Shown one piece after another: positions 1 to 10,263 of a stretch of DNA of 64,000 bases. The position numbers and the translations under genes are program-made. Each line of letters begins with the position of its first letter. Positions within the stretch are counted from its first letter, which is position 1. Below the pieces are notes generated by a model. The model did not search any database and had not been told where the DNA came from. It saw only the letters and a list, made by a program, of their open reading frames with translations. This DNA comes from an uncultured Clostridia bacterium. GTDB taxonomy: Bacteria; Bacillota; Clostridia; Christensenellales; UBA1242. The stretch is from positions 1 to 64,000 of the forward strand of contig CALWDZ010000002.1 of the NCBI GenBank assembly GCA_944376845.1. Reading direction: 5' to 3'.

Positions 1-7
1 TCATTTT

Positions 8-26
8 GAACAAATTACTGTATAAT
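8..26 (+). promoter_or_regulatory. recA promoter -10 and possible LexA half-site
   Basis: A perfect TATAAT lies at 21-26, 24 bases before the recA start. The -35 element would fall at or outside the window edge. GAACAAAT at 8-15 is identical to the left part of the LexA operator found in front of lexA at 29388, but the right half (TACT) does not match GTTC, so LexA control of recA is only suggested. Confidence 0.5.
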
Positions 27-49
27 GGTTGTAGAATTTTGGAGGAAAA

Positions 50-1036
50 ATGGACGAGAATAAAAAGAAAGCGCTTGATCAAGCAATACTTGCTATAGAA
101 AAGCAATTTGGTAAAGGTGCAATAATGCGTCTTGGTGACGCACCTGTACAGAAAATAGATGTTATTCCAACAGGATGTTTGCCACTTGATATTGCACTTG
201 GTACTGGTGGTGTACCAAGAGGTAGAATAGTTGAAATATATGGACCAGAATCATCTGGTAAAACAACAATTGCATTGCATATAATAGCAGAAGCGCAAAA
301 GGCAGGTGGAACAGCCGCTTTTATTGATGCAGAACATGCTTTGGACCCAATTTATGCTGAGCAACTTGGAGTTAATGTCGGTGACTTATATGTTTCTCAA
401 CCAGATAATGGTGAACAGGCACTTGATATTTGTGATACATTAGTAAGAACTGCAAGTGTTGATGTTGTTGTTGTTGACTCTGTTGCAGCACTCACTCCTA
501 AAGCAGAAATTGATGGAGATATGGGTGAAAATCATGTTGGTTTGCAAGCAAGACTTATGAGTCAAGCACTTAGAAAATTGGCTGGTATTGCAAATAAGAG
601 TAAAACATGTATTATCTTCATCAATCAATTGCGTGAAAAAATAGGTGTTATGTTCGGCAATCCAGAAACCACAGCAGGCGGAAAAGCACTTAAATTCTAT
701 GCTAGTGTAAGAATGGATGTAAGAAGAGTTGACACAATAAAAAATGGAGATGAGTTTGTTGGTAATAGAACAAAGATAAAAATTGTTAAAAATAAACTTG
801 CTCCTCCATTTAAAACCGTTGAATTTGATATTATATATGGCAAAGGCATCTCAAAAACAGGATGTATTTTGGATATGGCGGTTGAGCAGGGCATATGTCA
901 AAAAACAGGCTCATGGTTCTCATATAACGATGAAAAAATTGGTCAAGGTAAGGAAAATGCTAAAAAATACCTTGAAGATAATCCAAATGTACTAACTGAA
1001 ATAGAAAATCAAATTAAAGAAAAATTAGGGTACTAA
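50..1036 (+). CDS. recA: Recombinase RecA
   Basis: DNA-dependent ATPase that forms filaments on single-stranded DNA, drives homologous strand exchange and triggers LexA self-cleavage. The Walker A loop GPESSGKT is at residues 65-72, the catalytic glutamate lies in FIDAEHALD at 91-99, and the Walker B strand VVVVDS is near 139. The ATG at 50 follows a GGAGGA ribosome site. At 328 residues it is about 20 shorter than the Bacillus protein and lacks the usual acidic C-terminal tail, ending in EKLGY. The last 12 bases overlap the end of the convergent penicillin-binding protein gene. lexA in the same window completes the SOS regulatory pair. Confidence 0.98.
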   Translation: MDENKKKALDQAILAIEKQFGKGAIMRLGDAPVQKIDVIPTGCLPLDIALGTGGVPRGRIVEIYGPESSGKTTIALHIIAEAQKAGGTAAFIDAEHALDPIYAEQLGVNVGDLYVSQPDNGEQALDICDTLVRTASVDVVVVDSVAALTPKAEIDGDMGENHVGLQARLMSQALRKLAGIANKSKTCIIFINQLREKIGVMFGNPETTAGGKALKFYASVRMDVRRVDTIKNGDEFVGNRTKIKIVKNKLAPPFKTVEFDIIYGKGISKTGCILDMAVEQGICQKTGSWFSYNDEKIGQGKENAKKYLEDNPNVLTEIENQIKEKLGY

Positions 1037-3232
1037 ATCAATAACATTACTTTTATCGCTGATAATCTCCGTATTATCAGCATAATTTTTTATTTTTGTT
1101 ATAATGAAATATTTACATCTTTTGTCAATATCAAAACTTTGTTCACAAATACCACTTTTATTTGATATTTCACTAAGCAATTTTGGTTCACCATCACTAA
1201 CGCTATAAATTTCATATATTAAATAATCTTCTGCTTCAAATGATAATATGGCTTTATTGTTTTCAACTCTACCTGTAAGAGTTGGTGGTGAAACGCTTAT
1301 GAATTTTGTTGATTTTTCTTTAGGTGGGTTAAAACGCGAAAATATCTCTTTGGTTATATATCTTTGTGGGATATAGTTATTTGCTTTATAAACAATATGT
1401 TCATTACTTAAACTTAGTGTATCGATATTTTCTATATATACACTGTTTGGCATAGAAAAAGATTGAGGTTTTTTGTTTGAATATATATCATTTAAATATA
1501 ATTTTACTATGTCTGTAGGCAAGCCACCGCCGACATAATCAATTGGAGTATTATCTGCATTACCAAGCCATATTCCAACGATGTCACTTGTCGTATATGA
1601 AATATTATAAGCATTTGTATTTTGTGTACTTCCAACAGTTCCTGTTTTTGTTGCAACTTCAAAATCAACATCTGATAATTTTCTTCCTGTACCGCTTTTA
1701 GCACAAGTTTTAAGCATATCGGTCATTAAATATGCCGTATCGTCTCTTATAACATTATTAAAACTTGGTTTGTTATGATAAATGATTTTTCCATTTTTAT
1801 CTGTTATGTAATTTATGAATTTTGCTTCAGCAAATTTGCCATTATTTGAAAATACCGAATAGGCATTAGTAAGTTCTTTAAGTGTTGTTCCATATGCCAT
1901 TCCTCCAAGCGCTAAACTTAGATTGTTATCTTGACTGTCGAATGTAATTCCTGAGCGTTTTGCGTATTGTTTAGCCTTATCAAGTCCTATATAACTTAAA
2001 ACTTTAACCGCAGGAACATTTAATGATTTACTTACACAATCACGTACACTGGTGTATCCATGATAAACATTATTTACATTTTTTGGACTATAGCCATTTA
2101 TGTTAATATACTCGTCATTTATTTGTGTCAAAGGTGAAATAATGTTTTCATTTAAAGCAGGTGCGTAAACTAAAATAGGTTTTATTGCTGAACCAGGTTG
2201 TCTTTTGGCATCTAACATTTGTACGGGTGCTAATCCGTAATACGCTTCAACTTTTTCACCATTGGAAGAAATAGAAATGCCGAGATAATTGCTATTAATA
2301 TCATAAGAATTAAAACTGTTAATCAAACTATTTTGCTTTTCAAGGTCATAATAAGTATAGATTTTATACTCACCAATGGCGATATTTTTTGCAGGCATTC
2401 TTAAAATTTCGCAGGCTTCATCAATTACTGCACTTTGATATGAATTTAATGCATTGCTATTTATTGGGGTGATGTTAACCGTTATATCGCTTAATCTTGC
2501 TTTGTTATAATCTTCAAAAGATATTTTTTCATCGGAAAGCATTTCGTTTAGTACCAAATTACGCCTAGATTTTGATTTTTCAATATTTTTGATAGGTGAA
2601 TATGCATTAGGTGATTTAATCATTCCAGCAAGCGTTGCACTTTCACTTAAATTTAAATCTTTTGCGGATTTTGAAAAATAGTGCATACTTGCATTCTCTA
2701 TGCCATAGCAGTTATCTCCAAAATAAATTATGTTTAAGTAATATTCAAGTATTTGATCCTTAGTTAAAGTTTTTTCAAGTTCTTTTGTTAAAACAATCTC
2801 ATTTATTTTTCTTGTAAATGTTTTTTCGTTAGTTAGGTGAGTATTTTTTATAAGTTGTTGACTAATGGTTGATGCTCCTTCTTTCAATTTAAATGAAGTG
2901 ATATTTTTAAACATAGCCACTGCCATTCGTTTATAATTTAATCCGTGGTGGCTATAAAAATCTTTATCTTCAATTGATATAAAAGCCTGTATTGTATCAT
3001 CATTTAGTGTGTCCAATTTGACAAAACTACCACCTGTGGTATTATCTTTTATTGGCCTATTTTCATTGTCATACAATTGTATTGCTACATTAGAATATTT
3101 AATTTTATTTATATCAAATTTCACTTTGTCAGAAAACAAATATGTTCCTATAACAAAAAGAGAAAACACTACTATTACAGATAGCAGAACTATAGAGGAA
3201 TATAAAAATATGTTTTTAAAAACTTTTTTCAT
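1025..3232 (-). CDS. Class A penicillin-binding protein (PBP1A type)
   Basis: Bifunctional peptidoglycan synthase anchored by one N-terminal membrane helix (about residues 8-32). The glycosyltransferase 51 domain shows the catalytic glutamate motif [10 protein letters not shown] at 88-97, GASTISQQL near 119 and the [12 protein letters not shown] region near 142. The transpeptidase domain carries the nucleophile in GSAIKP (Ser348, Lys351), SLN at 403-405 and KTGT at 529-532, so both activities look intact. A C-terminal tail of about 120 residues follows, probably a beta-rich module. It is 735 residues long, transcribed toward recA and overlapping its stop; the upstream gap with miaB is divergent. 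Which PBP1 paralogue it corresponds to is uncertain. Confidence 0.95.
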   Translation of the reverse strand: MKKVFKNIFLYSSIVLLSVIVVFSLFVIGTYLFSDKVKFDINKIKYSNVAIQLYDNENRPIKDNTTGGSFVKLDTLNDDTIQAFISIEDKDFYSHHGLNYKRMAVAMFKNITSFKLKEGASTISQQLIKNTHLTNEKTFTRKINEIVLTKELEKTLTKDQILEYYLNIIYFGDNCYGIENASMHYFSKSAKDLNLSESATLAGMIKSPNAYSPIKNIEKSKSRRNLVLNEMLSDEKISFEDYNKARLSDITVNITPINSNALNSYQSAVIDEACEILRMPAKNIAIGEYKIYTYYDLEKQNSLINSFNSYDINSNYLGISISSNGEKVEAYYGLAPVQMLDAKRQPGSAIKPILVYAPALNENIISPLTQINDEYININGYSPKNVNNVYHGYTSVRDCVSKSLNVPAVKVLSYIGLDKAKQYAKRSGITFDSQDNNLSLALGGMAYGTTLKELTNAYSVFSNNGKFAEAKFINYITDKNGKIIYHNKPSFNNVIRDDTAYLMTDMLKTCAKSGTGRKLSDVDFEVATKTGTVGSTQNTNAYNISYTTSDIVGIWLGNADNTPIDYVGGGLPTDIVKLYLNDIYSNKKPQSFSMPNSVYIENIDTLSLSNEHIVYKANNYIPQRYITKEIFSRFNPPKEKSTKFISVSPPTLTGRVENNKAILSFEAEDYLIYEIYSVSDGEPKLLSEISNKSGICEQSFDIDKRCKYFIITKIKNYADNTEIISDKSNVIDLVP

Positions 3233-3302
3233 ACCTTTGTTTATTATGAGTATTTATTGTGTAATTATTACTTTCACATTAAAAAATTTAATGGATATTC
3301 TA

Positions 3303-3332
3303 TTGTAAAACCGCACAAAAATGTTGTATAAT
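3303..3332 (+). promoter_or_regulatory. Probable sigma-A promoter of the miaB-mutS-mutL-miaA operon
   Basis: TTGTAA at 3303-3308 and a perfect TATAAT at 3327-3332 are separated by 18 bases, 22 bases ahead of the miaB start. A second TATAAT at 3338-3343 has no good -35 partner. Confidence 0.5.
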
Positions 3333-3354
3333 GACTTTATAATTAGGAGAATCA

Positions 3355-4485
3355 ATGTATTATCACATAGTTACATATGGCTGTCAGATGAATGTTCATG
3401 AATCAGAAAAAATAGCACAAATACTTGAAGATATGGGTTACACAGAAACAAAACAACGTGAAAACGCGGATATTATAGTATTTAACACTTGTGCTATAAG
3501 AGAAGGTGCTGAAGATAGAGCATTTGGAAATATAGGTGCACTTAAACAACAAAAAAGAAAAAATAAAAATTTACTTATTGTTGTATGTGGTTGTATGACA
3601 CAACAAAAAGATGTACAAGAAAAGATGTACAAAACTTTTCCTTTTGTCGATATAATATTAGGTACACATAATTTATATAATTTAAAAACTTTGATAAATC
3701 GAAAAATTAAAGATAGAAAAAGAATATGTGAATATGAAGAAAGTGGAGACCTACATGAAGAACTTGTTGCTAAACGTACAAGTGGAGATAATGCTTGGGT
3801 TAATATTATGTATGGTTGTAACAACTTTTGTACATATTGCATTGTACCTTATGTTAGAGGTAGGGAAAAAAGCCGAAAGAAAATAGATATTCTAAATGAA
3901 ATCAAAGAAATAATTGCTACAAAAAGTTATAAAACGATAACTCTTTTGGGGCAAAATGTAAATTCATATGGAAATGATGATACTTCACAAGGCTCATTTA
4001 GTGAACTTTTGCAAGATATTTGTAATATTGACGGTGATTTTAAACTTACATTTATGACTTCGCATCCAAAAGACCTTAGTGATGACCTTATTGATGTTAT
4101 GAGTAAAAACGATAAAATTTCAAAAGAACTTCATTTACCAGTTCAAAGTGGTTCAGATAAAATTTTAAAAGCGATGAATAGAAATTACACTGCTTCTCAC
4201 TATCTCACAATTGTCAAAAAACTTCGAGAGAAGATGCCAAATATTAGGTTGACTACAGATATTATTGTTGGTTTTCCTGGTGAAACAGAGCAAGATTTTG
4301 AAGCGACTTGCAATCTTGTAAAAGAAGTTAAATACGATGGAATTTTTGCATTTATGTATTCAAAGCGAAAGGGTACAGTTGCGGAGAAGATGGACAACCA
4401 AATTGATGATGAAACAAAGCATAAGCGTGTAAATTATTTACTTAATCTTGAAAAAGAAATTAAAGCACAAAAGGAGAAAATATGA
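3355..4485 (+). CDS. miaB: tRNA-2-methylthio-N6-dimethylallyladenosine synthase MiaB, lacking the TRAM domain
   Basis: Radical-SAM methylthiotransferase that adds the 2-methylthio group to i6A37 of tRNAs, acting after MiaA, encoded three genes downstream. The N-terminal iron-sulfur ligands are Cys10, Cys46 and Cys80; the radical-SAM cluster motif CxxxCxxC is Cys155, Cys159 and Cys162. The radical-SAM barrel is complete through about residue 345. The protein stops at 376 residues, whereas family members usually run to about 440 or more and end in a TRAM RNA-binding domain. There is no room for one, because mutS starts four bases before the miaB stop, and its ribosome site AAGGAG lies inside the last miaB codons. 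Start ATG at 3355 follows AGGAGA. Confidence 0.92.
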   Translation: MYYHIVTYGCQMNVHESEKIAQILEDMGYTETKQRENADIIVFNTCAIREGAEDRAFGNIGALKQQKRKNKNLLIVVCGCMTQQKDVQEKMYKTFPFVDIILGTHNLYNLKTLINRKIKDRKRICEYEESGDLHEELVAKRTSGDNAWVNIMYGCNNFCTYCIVPYVRGREKSRKKIDILNEIKEIIATKSYKTITLLGQNVNSYGNDDTSQGSFSELLQDICNIDGDFKLTFMTSHPKDLSDDLIDVMSKNDKISKELHLPVQSGSDKILKAMNRNYTASHYLTIVKKLREKMPNIRLTTDIIVGFPGETEQDFEATCNLVKEVKYDGIFAFMYSKRKGTVAEKMDNQIDDETKHKRVNYLLNLEKEIKAQKEKI

Positions 4486-7109
4486 TAGATTATGAACAAC
4501 TTTTGCAAAATGAACATCTGTCACCAATGATGCGACAATATTTGAATACAAAAAAAGCCAATCTTGATAGTGTATTGTTTTATAGACTTGGAGATTTTTA
4601 TGAATTGTTCTTTGATGATGCAGTGGAAATTTCGCATGTTCTAGACTTAACTTTAACAGGCAAGGACTGTGGCATAGGAGAAAGAGCACCAATGTGCGGA
4701 GTGCCTTATCATTCTGTCGATACATATATAAATAAACTTATTTCACTAGGTTACAAAATTGCAATTTGTGAACAAACAAGCGATCCAAAAGACAAAAAGA
4801 AATCAAGCGATGTTGTTCAACGCGACATAGTCAGAATAATTACACCCGGCACACTTATTGACGAAGGCCTTTTAAACGACAAACAAAACAATTACATAGC
4901 AAGTATATATGTAAATCAAGAAAATATAGGATTTGCTTACCTTGATTTGTCCACAGGTGAATTTAAATCTATTGAATTTTCAGGTGAAAGTAGAATAAAA
5001 GATTTGAATGATAATTTCGTTCGTATTATGCCAAGTGAAATTTTGGCTTATTGTGATAAAGACATAGAAAATAGTTTACAGGTTAGGCAATTAGATTTAA
5101 TTCCTAAATTTACTTATTCATATCCTGAATTATTTGAAAAACAAACTTGTGAAGAAGTGTTGTCAAAACAGTTTTCAAAAGAATACAAGGAAAAATTTTC
5201 GTTAAAAAGACATCCAAGTGCGATAATCGCCTGCGGGGCAATATTTGGTTACATAAAAAGTACTCAAAAGCGTGATTTATCTCACATTAGCACGATAAAA
5301 TACATTGGCGAAGAAAAATTTATGTTGCTTGACATAAACACTAGACGTAATCTTGAAATTATGGAAACCTTGCGTGATAGACGTAAAAAAGGTTCATTGC
5401 TCAATGTTATGGATAAAACTAGAACATCCATGGGTGCACGACTTATAAAGTCTTGGATAGAACAGCCTTTGTATGATGCAAAGCAAATTAACTTAAGATT
5501 AGATGCTGTAGAAGATTTATGCTCAAAAATAATTTTAAGAGATAATTTAACAACAATTTTAAATAAATGTAATGATATAGAAAGAATTAGCGGAAGAATT
5601 TCATATAATAATTTTACACCAAAAGACTGCAAAAGTTTATGTGAAAGTTTGTCGCTACTGCCTTCAATTAAAGCGTTAATAGAACCTTGCAACGCTCAAT
5701 TTATCAAAGATGTTTATAAAGATATTGATGATTATTCAGATATAGTAACAACACTAAGAAGTGCAATAGTCGATAATCCACCAGCACTAACAAATGTGGG
5801 TGGCATCTTTAATTCAGGATACTCGAAAGAACTTGATGAATATAAATTTGCTCGTGACAATAATCAGAAGTTAATTTCAGAATATGAAGCAAAGCAAAGA
5901 AATATAACTGGCATTAAAAACCTAAAAGTGGCTTATAACAAGGTTTATGGTTACTATATAGAAATCAACAAGCAATTCATATCAAATTTGCCACTTGAAT
6001 ACATTAGGAAACAAACCGTAGCAAATAATGAAAGATATATTTCGGAAGAATTAAAAGATTTAGAAGAAAAACTTTCTACAGCAGAAGAAAAATCTATAAA
6101 ACTTGAACAAAAGTTATTTAATGATATTCGTGAAGGACTTTTAACAAAAGTTGTATCGTTACAAAAATCATCAAACGCAATTGCAAGACTTGATTGCATA
6201 TTGTCGTTTGCACAATTGGCAATTAAAAACAATTATACAAAACCTAAAATCAACAACAAATTAACTACTATCAATATAATTGACGGAAGGCATCCTGTAG
6301 TTGAAGAATTATCAAAAGATGAATTTATTCCAAACGATACTCATCTTGACGAAAATGAAAGTAGGACAATGATAATCACTGGTCCAAATATGGCGGGAAA
6401 AAGTACATACATGCGACAAGTTGCACTTATCACTTTAATGGCTCACATGGGTTCATTTGTTCCCGCAAAACAAGCAGAAATTGCACTCACAGATAGAATT
6501 TTTACTAGAGTTGGTGCAAGTGATGACTTAGCATTAGGGCAATCAACATTTATGGTTGAAATGTCCGAAGTTGCAAATATATTACAAAATGCAACAGATA
6601 AAAGTTTGATTGTATTAGATGAGATAGGGCGGGGAACCAGCACTTATGATGGTCTTAGTATTGCCTGGGCGGTAGTGGAGTACTTATCCAATAATATGCA
6701 TGCTAAAACACTCTTTTCTACACATTATCATGAACTAACAGAACTTGAAAACTTTCTTCCGGGTGTAAAAAATTATAAAATAACAGTAAAGGAAATAAAT
6801 GGTCATATTGTATTTTTAAGAAAAATAGCAAGAGGCGGTGCATCAAGAAGTTTTGGTATAGAGGTCGCGGCTCTGGCAGGAGTTCCAGAACAAATCATTC
6901 AAAGAGCAAAAGAAATATCAAATATGCTTGAACAAAATGATACAACAAAAACTCTAGCTTTAAACACTACAATAGATAAAGATGATGCCAAAGAAAAGGA
7001 TATTAGATATACAGAGGTGATTGGTATATTAAAAGATATTGATATTAATAGACTTACACCAATCAGTGCATTTGAAATAATCGCTGATTTAAAAAATAAG
7101 ATAAAATAG
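4482..7109 (+). CDS. mutS: DNA mismatch repair protein MutS
   Basis: Recognises mismatches and small loops and recruits MutL. The Phe-x-Glu mismatch-reading motif is present in GDFYE (Phe39, Glu41). The C-terminal ABC ATPase has the Walker A GPNMAGKST at about 634-642, the LGQSTFMVE signature region, the Walker B VLDEIGRGTST and the TLFSTHYHE switch histidine. At 875 residues it is full length for MutS1. It overlaps miaB by four bases (ATGA) and is followed after 10 bases by mutL, so the four genes are translationally coupled in one operon. Confidence 0.98.
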   Translation: MIDYEQLLQNEHLSPMMRQYLNTKKANLDSVLFYRLGDFYELFFDDAVEISHVLDLTLTGKDCGIGERAPMCGVPYHSVDTYINKLISLGYKIAICEQTSDPKDKKKSSDVVQRDIVRIITPGTLIDEGLLNDKQNNYIASIYVNQENIGFAYLDLSTGEFKSIEFSGESRIKDLNDNFVRIMPSEILAYCDKDIENSLQVRQLDLIPKFTYSYPELFEKQTCEEVLSKQFSKEYKEKFSLKRHPSAIIACGAIFGYIKSTQKRDLSHISTIKYIGEEKFMLLDINTRRNLEIMETLRDRRKKGSLLNVMDKTRTSMGARLIKSWIEQPLYDAKQINLRLDAVEDLCSKIILRDNLTTILNKCNDIERISGRISYNNFTPKDCKSLCESLSLLPSIKALIEPCNAQFIKDVYKDIDDYSDIVTTLRSAIVDNPPALTNVGGIFNSGYSKELDEYKFARDNNQKLISEYEAKQRNITGIKNLKVAYNKVYGYYIEINKQFISNLPLEYIRKQTVANNERYISEELKDLEEKLSTAEEKSIKLEQKLFNDIREGLLTKVVSLQKSSNAIARLDCILSFAQLAIKNNYTKPKINNKLTTINIIDGRHPVVEELSKDEFIPNDTHLDENESRTMIITGPNMAGKSTYMRQVALITLMAHMGSFVPAKQAEIALTDRIFTRVGASDDLALGQSTFMVEMSEVANILQNATDKSLIVLDEIGRGTSTYDGLSIAWAVVEYLSNNMHAKTLFSTHYHELTELENFLPGVKNYKITVKEINGHIVFLRKIARGGASRSFGIEVAALAGVPEQIIQRAKEISNMLEQNDTTKTLALNTTIDKDDAKEKDIRYTEVIGILKDIDINRLTPISAFEIIADLKNKIK

Positions 7110-7119
7110 GAGTTAAACT

Positions 7120-9000
7120 ATGGCAGATATAAAAGTTCTAGAAAAATCTGTTTGGTCAAAAATTGCAGCAGGTGAAGTGGTAGAAAAACCAGCGTCCATT
7201 GTTAAGGAACTAGTAGAAAATTCAATTGATGCCGGTGCTAAAAATATAGTTATTGAAATCATCGAGGGCGGAACTAAACTAATATCAGTCACAGATGACG
7301 GCTGTGGTATTAAAGCAGACCAGATTGAAACTGCTTTTTTGCCACATGCTACAAGCAAACTTTTAACTATTGAAGATTTAAGTACTTTAAAATCTATGGG
7401 TTTTCGAGGTGAAGCACTTGCAAGTATTGCTGCTGTTTCAAAAGTGGAACTTATATCAAAAACAAAAGATAGCGAAATCGGCTCAAAAATAATTTTAGAG
7501 GGTGGAGAAAAATTAGATTTTACTGAAATTGCGAGCAATACAGGTACAAAAATATCGGTTACTAGTTTATTTTATAACACTCCTGCTCGTGCTAAATTTT
7601 TGAGAAAAACAAAGACAGAAGAGAATGATATAACCAATTATGTTGAAAAACTAATGTTGTCACATTGCAACATAAACTTTAAATATATTGTAGACAGCAA
7701 AATTATATATAATACTACTAATTGTGATTTACTCGACATTATATACACAATATACGGTTCTGAAATATCTTCCAATATGATTGAGGTTAATTATCAAAAA
7801 GGTGATTACAAAATTAGCGGATATATATCATCACCAGTAGTCGCAAAAAGTAATAGGACTTATCAATCTCTTTTTGTCAATAATCGTTATTGTTTAAACA
7901 CAACTATTTCCGCAAGCATAGCAAATGCATATGATACTTTCTTAATGAAGGGAAAGTTTCCTGTTTACGTGTTATTTCTAAATATGCCAACTGATAGTTT
8001 AGATGTCAATGTTCATCCAAATAAACTAGAAGTCAAATTTGAAAATCAGCAACAAATATATATGCTTTTTAATAATGCAGTTTTTGAGGCACTTTCTAGA
8101 CAAACTCATATAAAGGATGGACTAGCATTTAATCATGTTGAAGATACTCAATCCCAAATTACTACACCAAAAGAACAAGTTGAAAATGATACTTTAGCAA
8201 ATTTAAAAACTGGTGGTATCAGTTTTGAAAGCCAGCAAGCATATGAAAACACTTTTAAAGATTTTTGGGAGAATAAACAAGATAATAATTTAAAATTTTC
8301 ACAAAGTTTCGTTCCGCTTGAAGTCGCTATCGAAAAAGACACACCACTGCAAGATTTCAAAGAAGATAAGAATTTTAAACCTTTAAATGAACAGGCAGAA
8401 CAAATAAAATATGAAAGCCTTTTTAGTCCACAGAGAATAATTGTTGGTGTTGCATTTGAAACTTATATAATTGTTCAAGAAGGTGATAATTTGTATTTTA
8501 TTGACCAGCACGCCGCACATGAACGCCAATTATTTGACAAATTTATGGAACAAGCAGAGAACAACGATATAGAAGTTCAGCAACTTTTATTGCCTTACAT
8601 TCTTAGGGTCAATGATAGAGAATATTCATTTTTAGAAGATAATACTGCTATTTTGAAAAGTTATGGTTTTGATATGTCTTCATTTGGACATAATACTTTT
8701 AAAATAAACAGTATTCCTATGCTCTTAAATGATATTAACTTAAAAGATTTCTTTGATGAAATTTTACATAATCTTGACGGACTTATAAAAAAGCCACATG
8801 AAATACTTCGTCATGAGTTCGCTACAATGGGTTGTAAAGCAGCAATAAAGGCAGGGTATAAGCTTTCTGAAAAAGAAATAAATATTTTGCTTGATACATT
8901 AAAAAATCAAAAAACAACTCTCCTTTGTCCTCATGGCAGACCAATAGTAGTAACTTTTGACAAAAAACAATTAGAAAAGATGTTTAAAAGGATTGTTTAG
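7120..9000 (+). CDS. mutL: DNA mismatch repair endonuclease MutL
   Basis: GHKL ATPase that links MutS to strand incision. The N-terminal half has the catalytic KELVENSIDAGA motif, DDGCGI and GFRGEALASI. The C-terminal half carries the metal-binding endonuclease motif DQHAAHE near residue 461, GCKAAIKAG and CPHGRP, so this is the nicking type found in organisms without MutH. The motif normally reads DQHA(x)2E(x)4E; here the last acidic residue is Asp. The central linker is long and poorly conserved. Length 626 is normal. The stop codon shares its final base with the GTG start of miaA. Confidence 0.97.
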   Translation: MADIKVLEKSVWSKIAAGEVVEKPASIVKELVENSIDAGAKNIVIEIIEGGTKLISVTDDGCGIKADQIETAFLPHATSKLLTIEDLSTLKSMGFRGEALASIAAVSKVELISKTKDSEIGSKIILEGGEKLDFTEIASNTGTKISVTSLFYNTPARAKFLRKTKTEENDITNYVEKLMLSHCNINFKYIVDSKIIYNTTNCDLLDIIYTIYGSEISSNMIEVNYQKGDYKISGYISSPVVAKSNRTYQSLFVNNRYCLNTTISASIANAYDTFLMKGKFPVYVLFLNMPTDSLDVNVHPNKLEVKFENQQQIYMLFNNAVFEALSRQTHIKDGLAFNHVEDTQSQITTPKEQVENDTLANLKTGGISFESQQAYENTFKDFWENKQDNNLKFSQSFVPLEVAIEKDTPLQDFKEDKNFKPLNEQAEQIKYESLFSPQRIIVGVAFETYIIVQEGDNLYFIDQHAAHERQLFDKFMEQAENNDIEVQQLLLPYILRVNDREYSFLEDNTAILKSYGFDMSSFGHNTFKINSIPMLLNDINLKDFFDEILHNLDGLIKKPHEILRHEFATMGCKAAIKAGYKLSEKEINILLDTLKNQKTTLLCPHGRPIVVTFDKKQLEKMFKRIV

Positions 9001-9872
9001 TGAAACCAATAATTTTATATGGTCCAACTGGGGTTGGAAAAACAAAATTATCTATTAACTTAGCAAAAAAATATAATGCCGAAATAATTTCCTGTGATTC
9101 TATGCAAATTTATAAATATCTAGACATTGGAACGGCAAAAATTAAAAAATCGGAAATGCAGGGAATCAAGCATTATTTAATTGATTTTATCGAACCAAAT
9201 CAAAATTACAGTGTTTATGATTTTGTTAACGATTGTAAGCATACTATGCAGGAAATTTTCTCAAAAGGTAAAAACGTCATAATTGTTGGTGGTACTGGCT
9301 TGTATATCAAGGCTTTAATAGAAAATTATAATCTTGGCAATACAAAAGCACATGATGAAGTTAGACAAAAACTTGCAAATTTAGATAACAATCAATTATG
9401 TGACATTATTATTAACAATGGTAAACTTTTAAAACAAGAAGATAAAAACAATCGTGCTAGAATTTTAAGATATACTGAACTTGCTTTAACAAACTCACAC
9501 ATTGGGAAAAATGATGAAAGTGACAAATATTTATTATTTGGACTTGTGTGTGATAGAACAAAACTTTATGAAAAAATAAATAAAAGAGTAGACGATATGA
9601 TAAGTCATGGTTTACTTGAAGAAACAAAGATAATATTTTCTAAATATGGTGAAAATATTCAATGTTTTAAAGCCATTGGTTATAAGGAAATACTACCATA
9701 TATTAAAGGGCAAGAAGATTTACAAACTTGCATTGATTTAATTAAACAACATTCTCGAAATTATGCAAAGCGACAATTTACTTTTATGAATCAATTTAAA
9801 AGTATGATAAAAATTGATGTAACTAACAAAAATTATTTCAATGAAATATGTGATTTTATTGATAAAAGTTAA
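9000..9872 (+). CDS. miaA: tRNA dimethylallyltransferase MiaA
   Basis: Transfers a dimethylallyl group to N6 of A37 in tRNAs reading codons that begin with U, making the substrate of MiaB. The P-loop GPTGVGKTKLS is at about residues 6-16, followed by the conserved DSMQIYKYLDIGTAK and the catalytic region IIVGGTGLYIKAL near 95. The C-terminal part contains KAIGYKE and RNYAKRQFTF, both typical of the family. It is 290 residues long, slightly short but complete. The start is GTG at 9000, one base inside the mutL stop, so translation depends on mutL. A strong terminator follows at once. Confidence 0.96.
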   Translation: MKPIILYGPTGVGKTKLSINLAKKYNAEIISCDSMQIYKYLDIGTAKIKKSEMQGIKHYLIDFIEPNQNYSVYDFVNDCKHTMQEIFSKGKNVIIVGGTGLYIKALIENYNLGNTKAHDEVRQKLANLDNNQLCDIIINNGKLLKQEDKNNRARILRYTELALTNSHIGKNDESDKYLLFGLVCDRTKLYEKINKRVDDMISHGLLEETKIIFSKYGENIQCFKAIGYKEILPYIKGQEDLQTCIDLIKQHSRNYAKRQFTFMNQFKSMIKIDVTNKNYFNEICDFIDKS

Positions 9873-9873
9873 A

Positions 9874-9904
9874 AAAACAAGTAAGTAATATACTTGTTTT
9901 TTTT
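9874..9904 (+). terminator. Intrinsic terminator of the miaB-mutS-mutL-miaA operon
   Basis: AAAACAAGTA at 9874-9883 pairs with TACTTGTTTT at 9891-9900, followed by a run of T to 9904. It starts two bases after the miaA stop codon. Confidence 0.85.
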
Positions 9905-9906
9905 AA

Positions 9907-9953
9907 TTGGTAGAAGTAAACCACAAGCACTGCTTGTGGTTTACTTCTACCAA
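9907..9953. repeat. 47-bp perfect palindrome (23-bp arms, 1-base centre)
   Basis: Positions 9907-9929 and 9931-9953 are exact reverse complements around a single C at 9930; the arms begin TTGGTAGAAGTAAACC. It sits between the plus-strand terminator of miaA and the minus-strand terminator of the tRNA operon and is not needed by either. There is no U-tract directly next to it on the plus side. Possible explanations are a remnant of a small mobile element, a protein-binding site or a hairpin RNA. Confidence 0.9.
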
Positions 9954-9954
9954 C

Positions 9955-9980
9955 AAAAAAACACCACAATGTTGGTGTTT
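9955..9980 (-). terminator. Intrinsic terminator of the tRNA operon
   Basis: Read on the minus strand, an 8-bp stem AAACACCA/TGGTGTTT (plus 9973-9980 and 9959-9966) is followed by a run of T. It lies eight bases beyond the CCA end of tRNA-Tyr. Confidence 0.8.
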
Positions 9981-9987
9981 AATTAGG

Positions 9988-10072
9988 TGGTGGGCAGGGA
10001 TGGATTCGAACCATCGAAGGCGAAGCCGACGGATTTACAGTCCGTTGCATTTGACCGCTCTGCAACCTACCC
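9988..10072 (-). tRNA. tRNA-Tyr (GTA)
   Basis: 85 nt including an encoded CCA and a long variable arm, as expected for tyrosine tRNA. The acceptor stem GGGTAGG/CCTGCCC forms seven pairs with one T-G wobble, and the anticodon loop is CTGTAAA. It is the last gene of the six-tRNA operon. Confidence 0.97.
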
Positions 10073-10076
10073 AAAT

Positions 10077-10151
10077 TGGAGCTAGTGATTGGAATCGAAC
10101 CAACAACCTGCTGATTACAAATCAGCTGCTCTACCGTTGAGCCACACTAGC
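10077..10151 (-). tRNA. tRNA-Thr (TGT)
   Basis: 75 nt with an encoded CCA. The acceptor stem GCTAGTG/CACTAGC is perfect, and the anticodon loop TTTGTAA reads ACA codons. Four bases separate it from tRNA-Tyr. The 112 bases between it and tRNA-Phe hold no gene; I see no convincing second promoter there. Confidence 0.97.
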
Positions 10152-10263
10152 AAGTCTTAGTAGTCTTTATGAGAAAACCAACAAACTCGAACTACTAATT
10201 GAAGTTGGGAAAGTGTAATGGGAATGAAATGTTGATTTTTTTGATGTCCCGATAGGGCACATC

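Noticed and set aside
4440-4500. Frameshift that would restore a TRAM domain in miaB
   Set aside because: The mutS start and ribosome site occupy the sequence immediately; none of the other frames encodes TRAM-like sequence before mutS homology begins.
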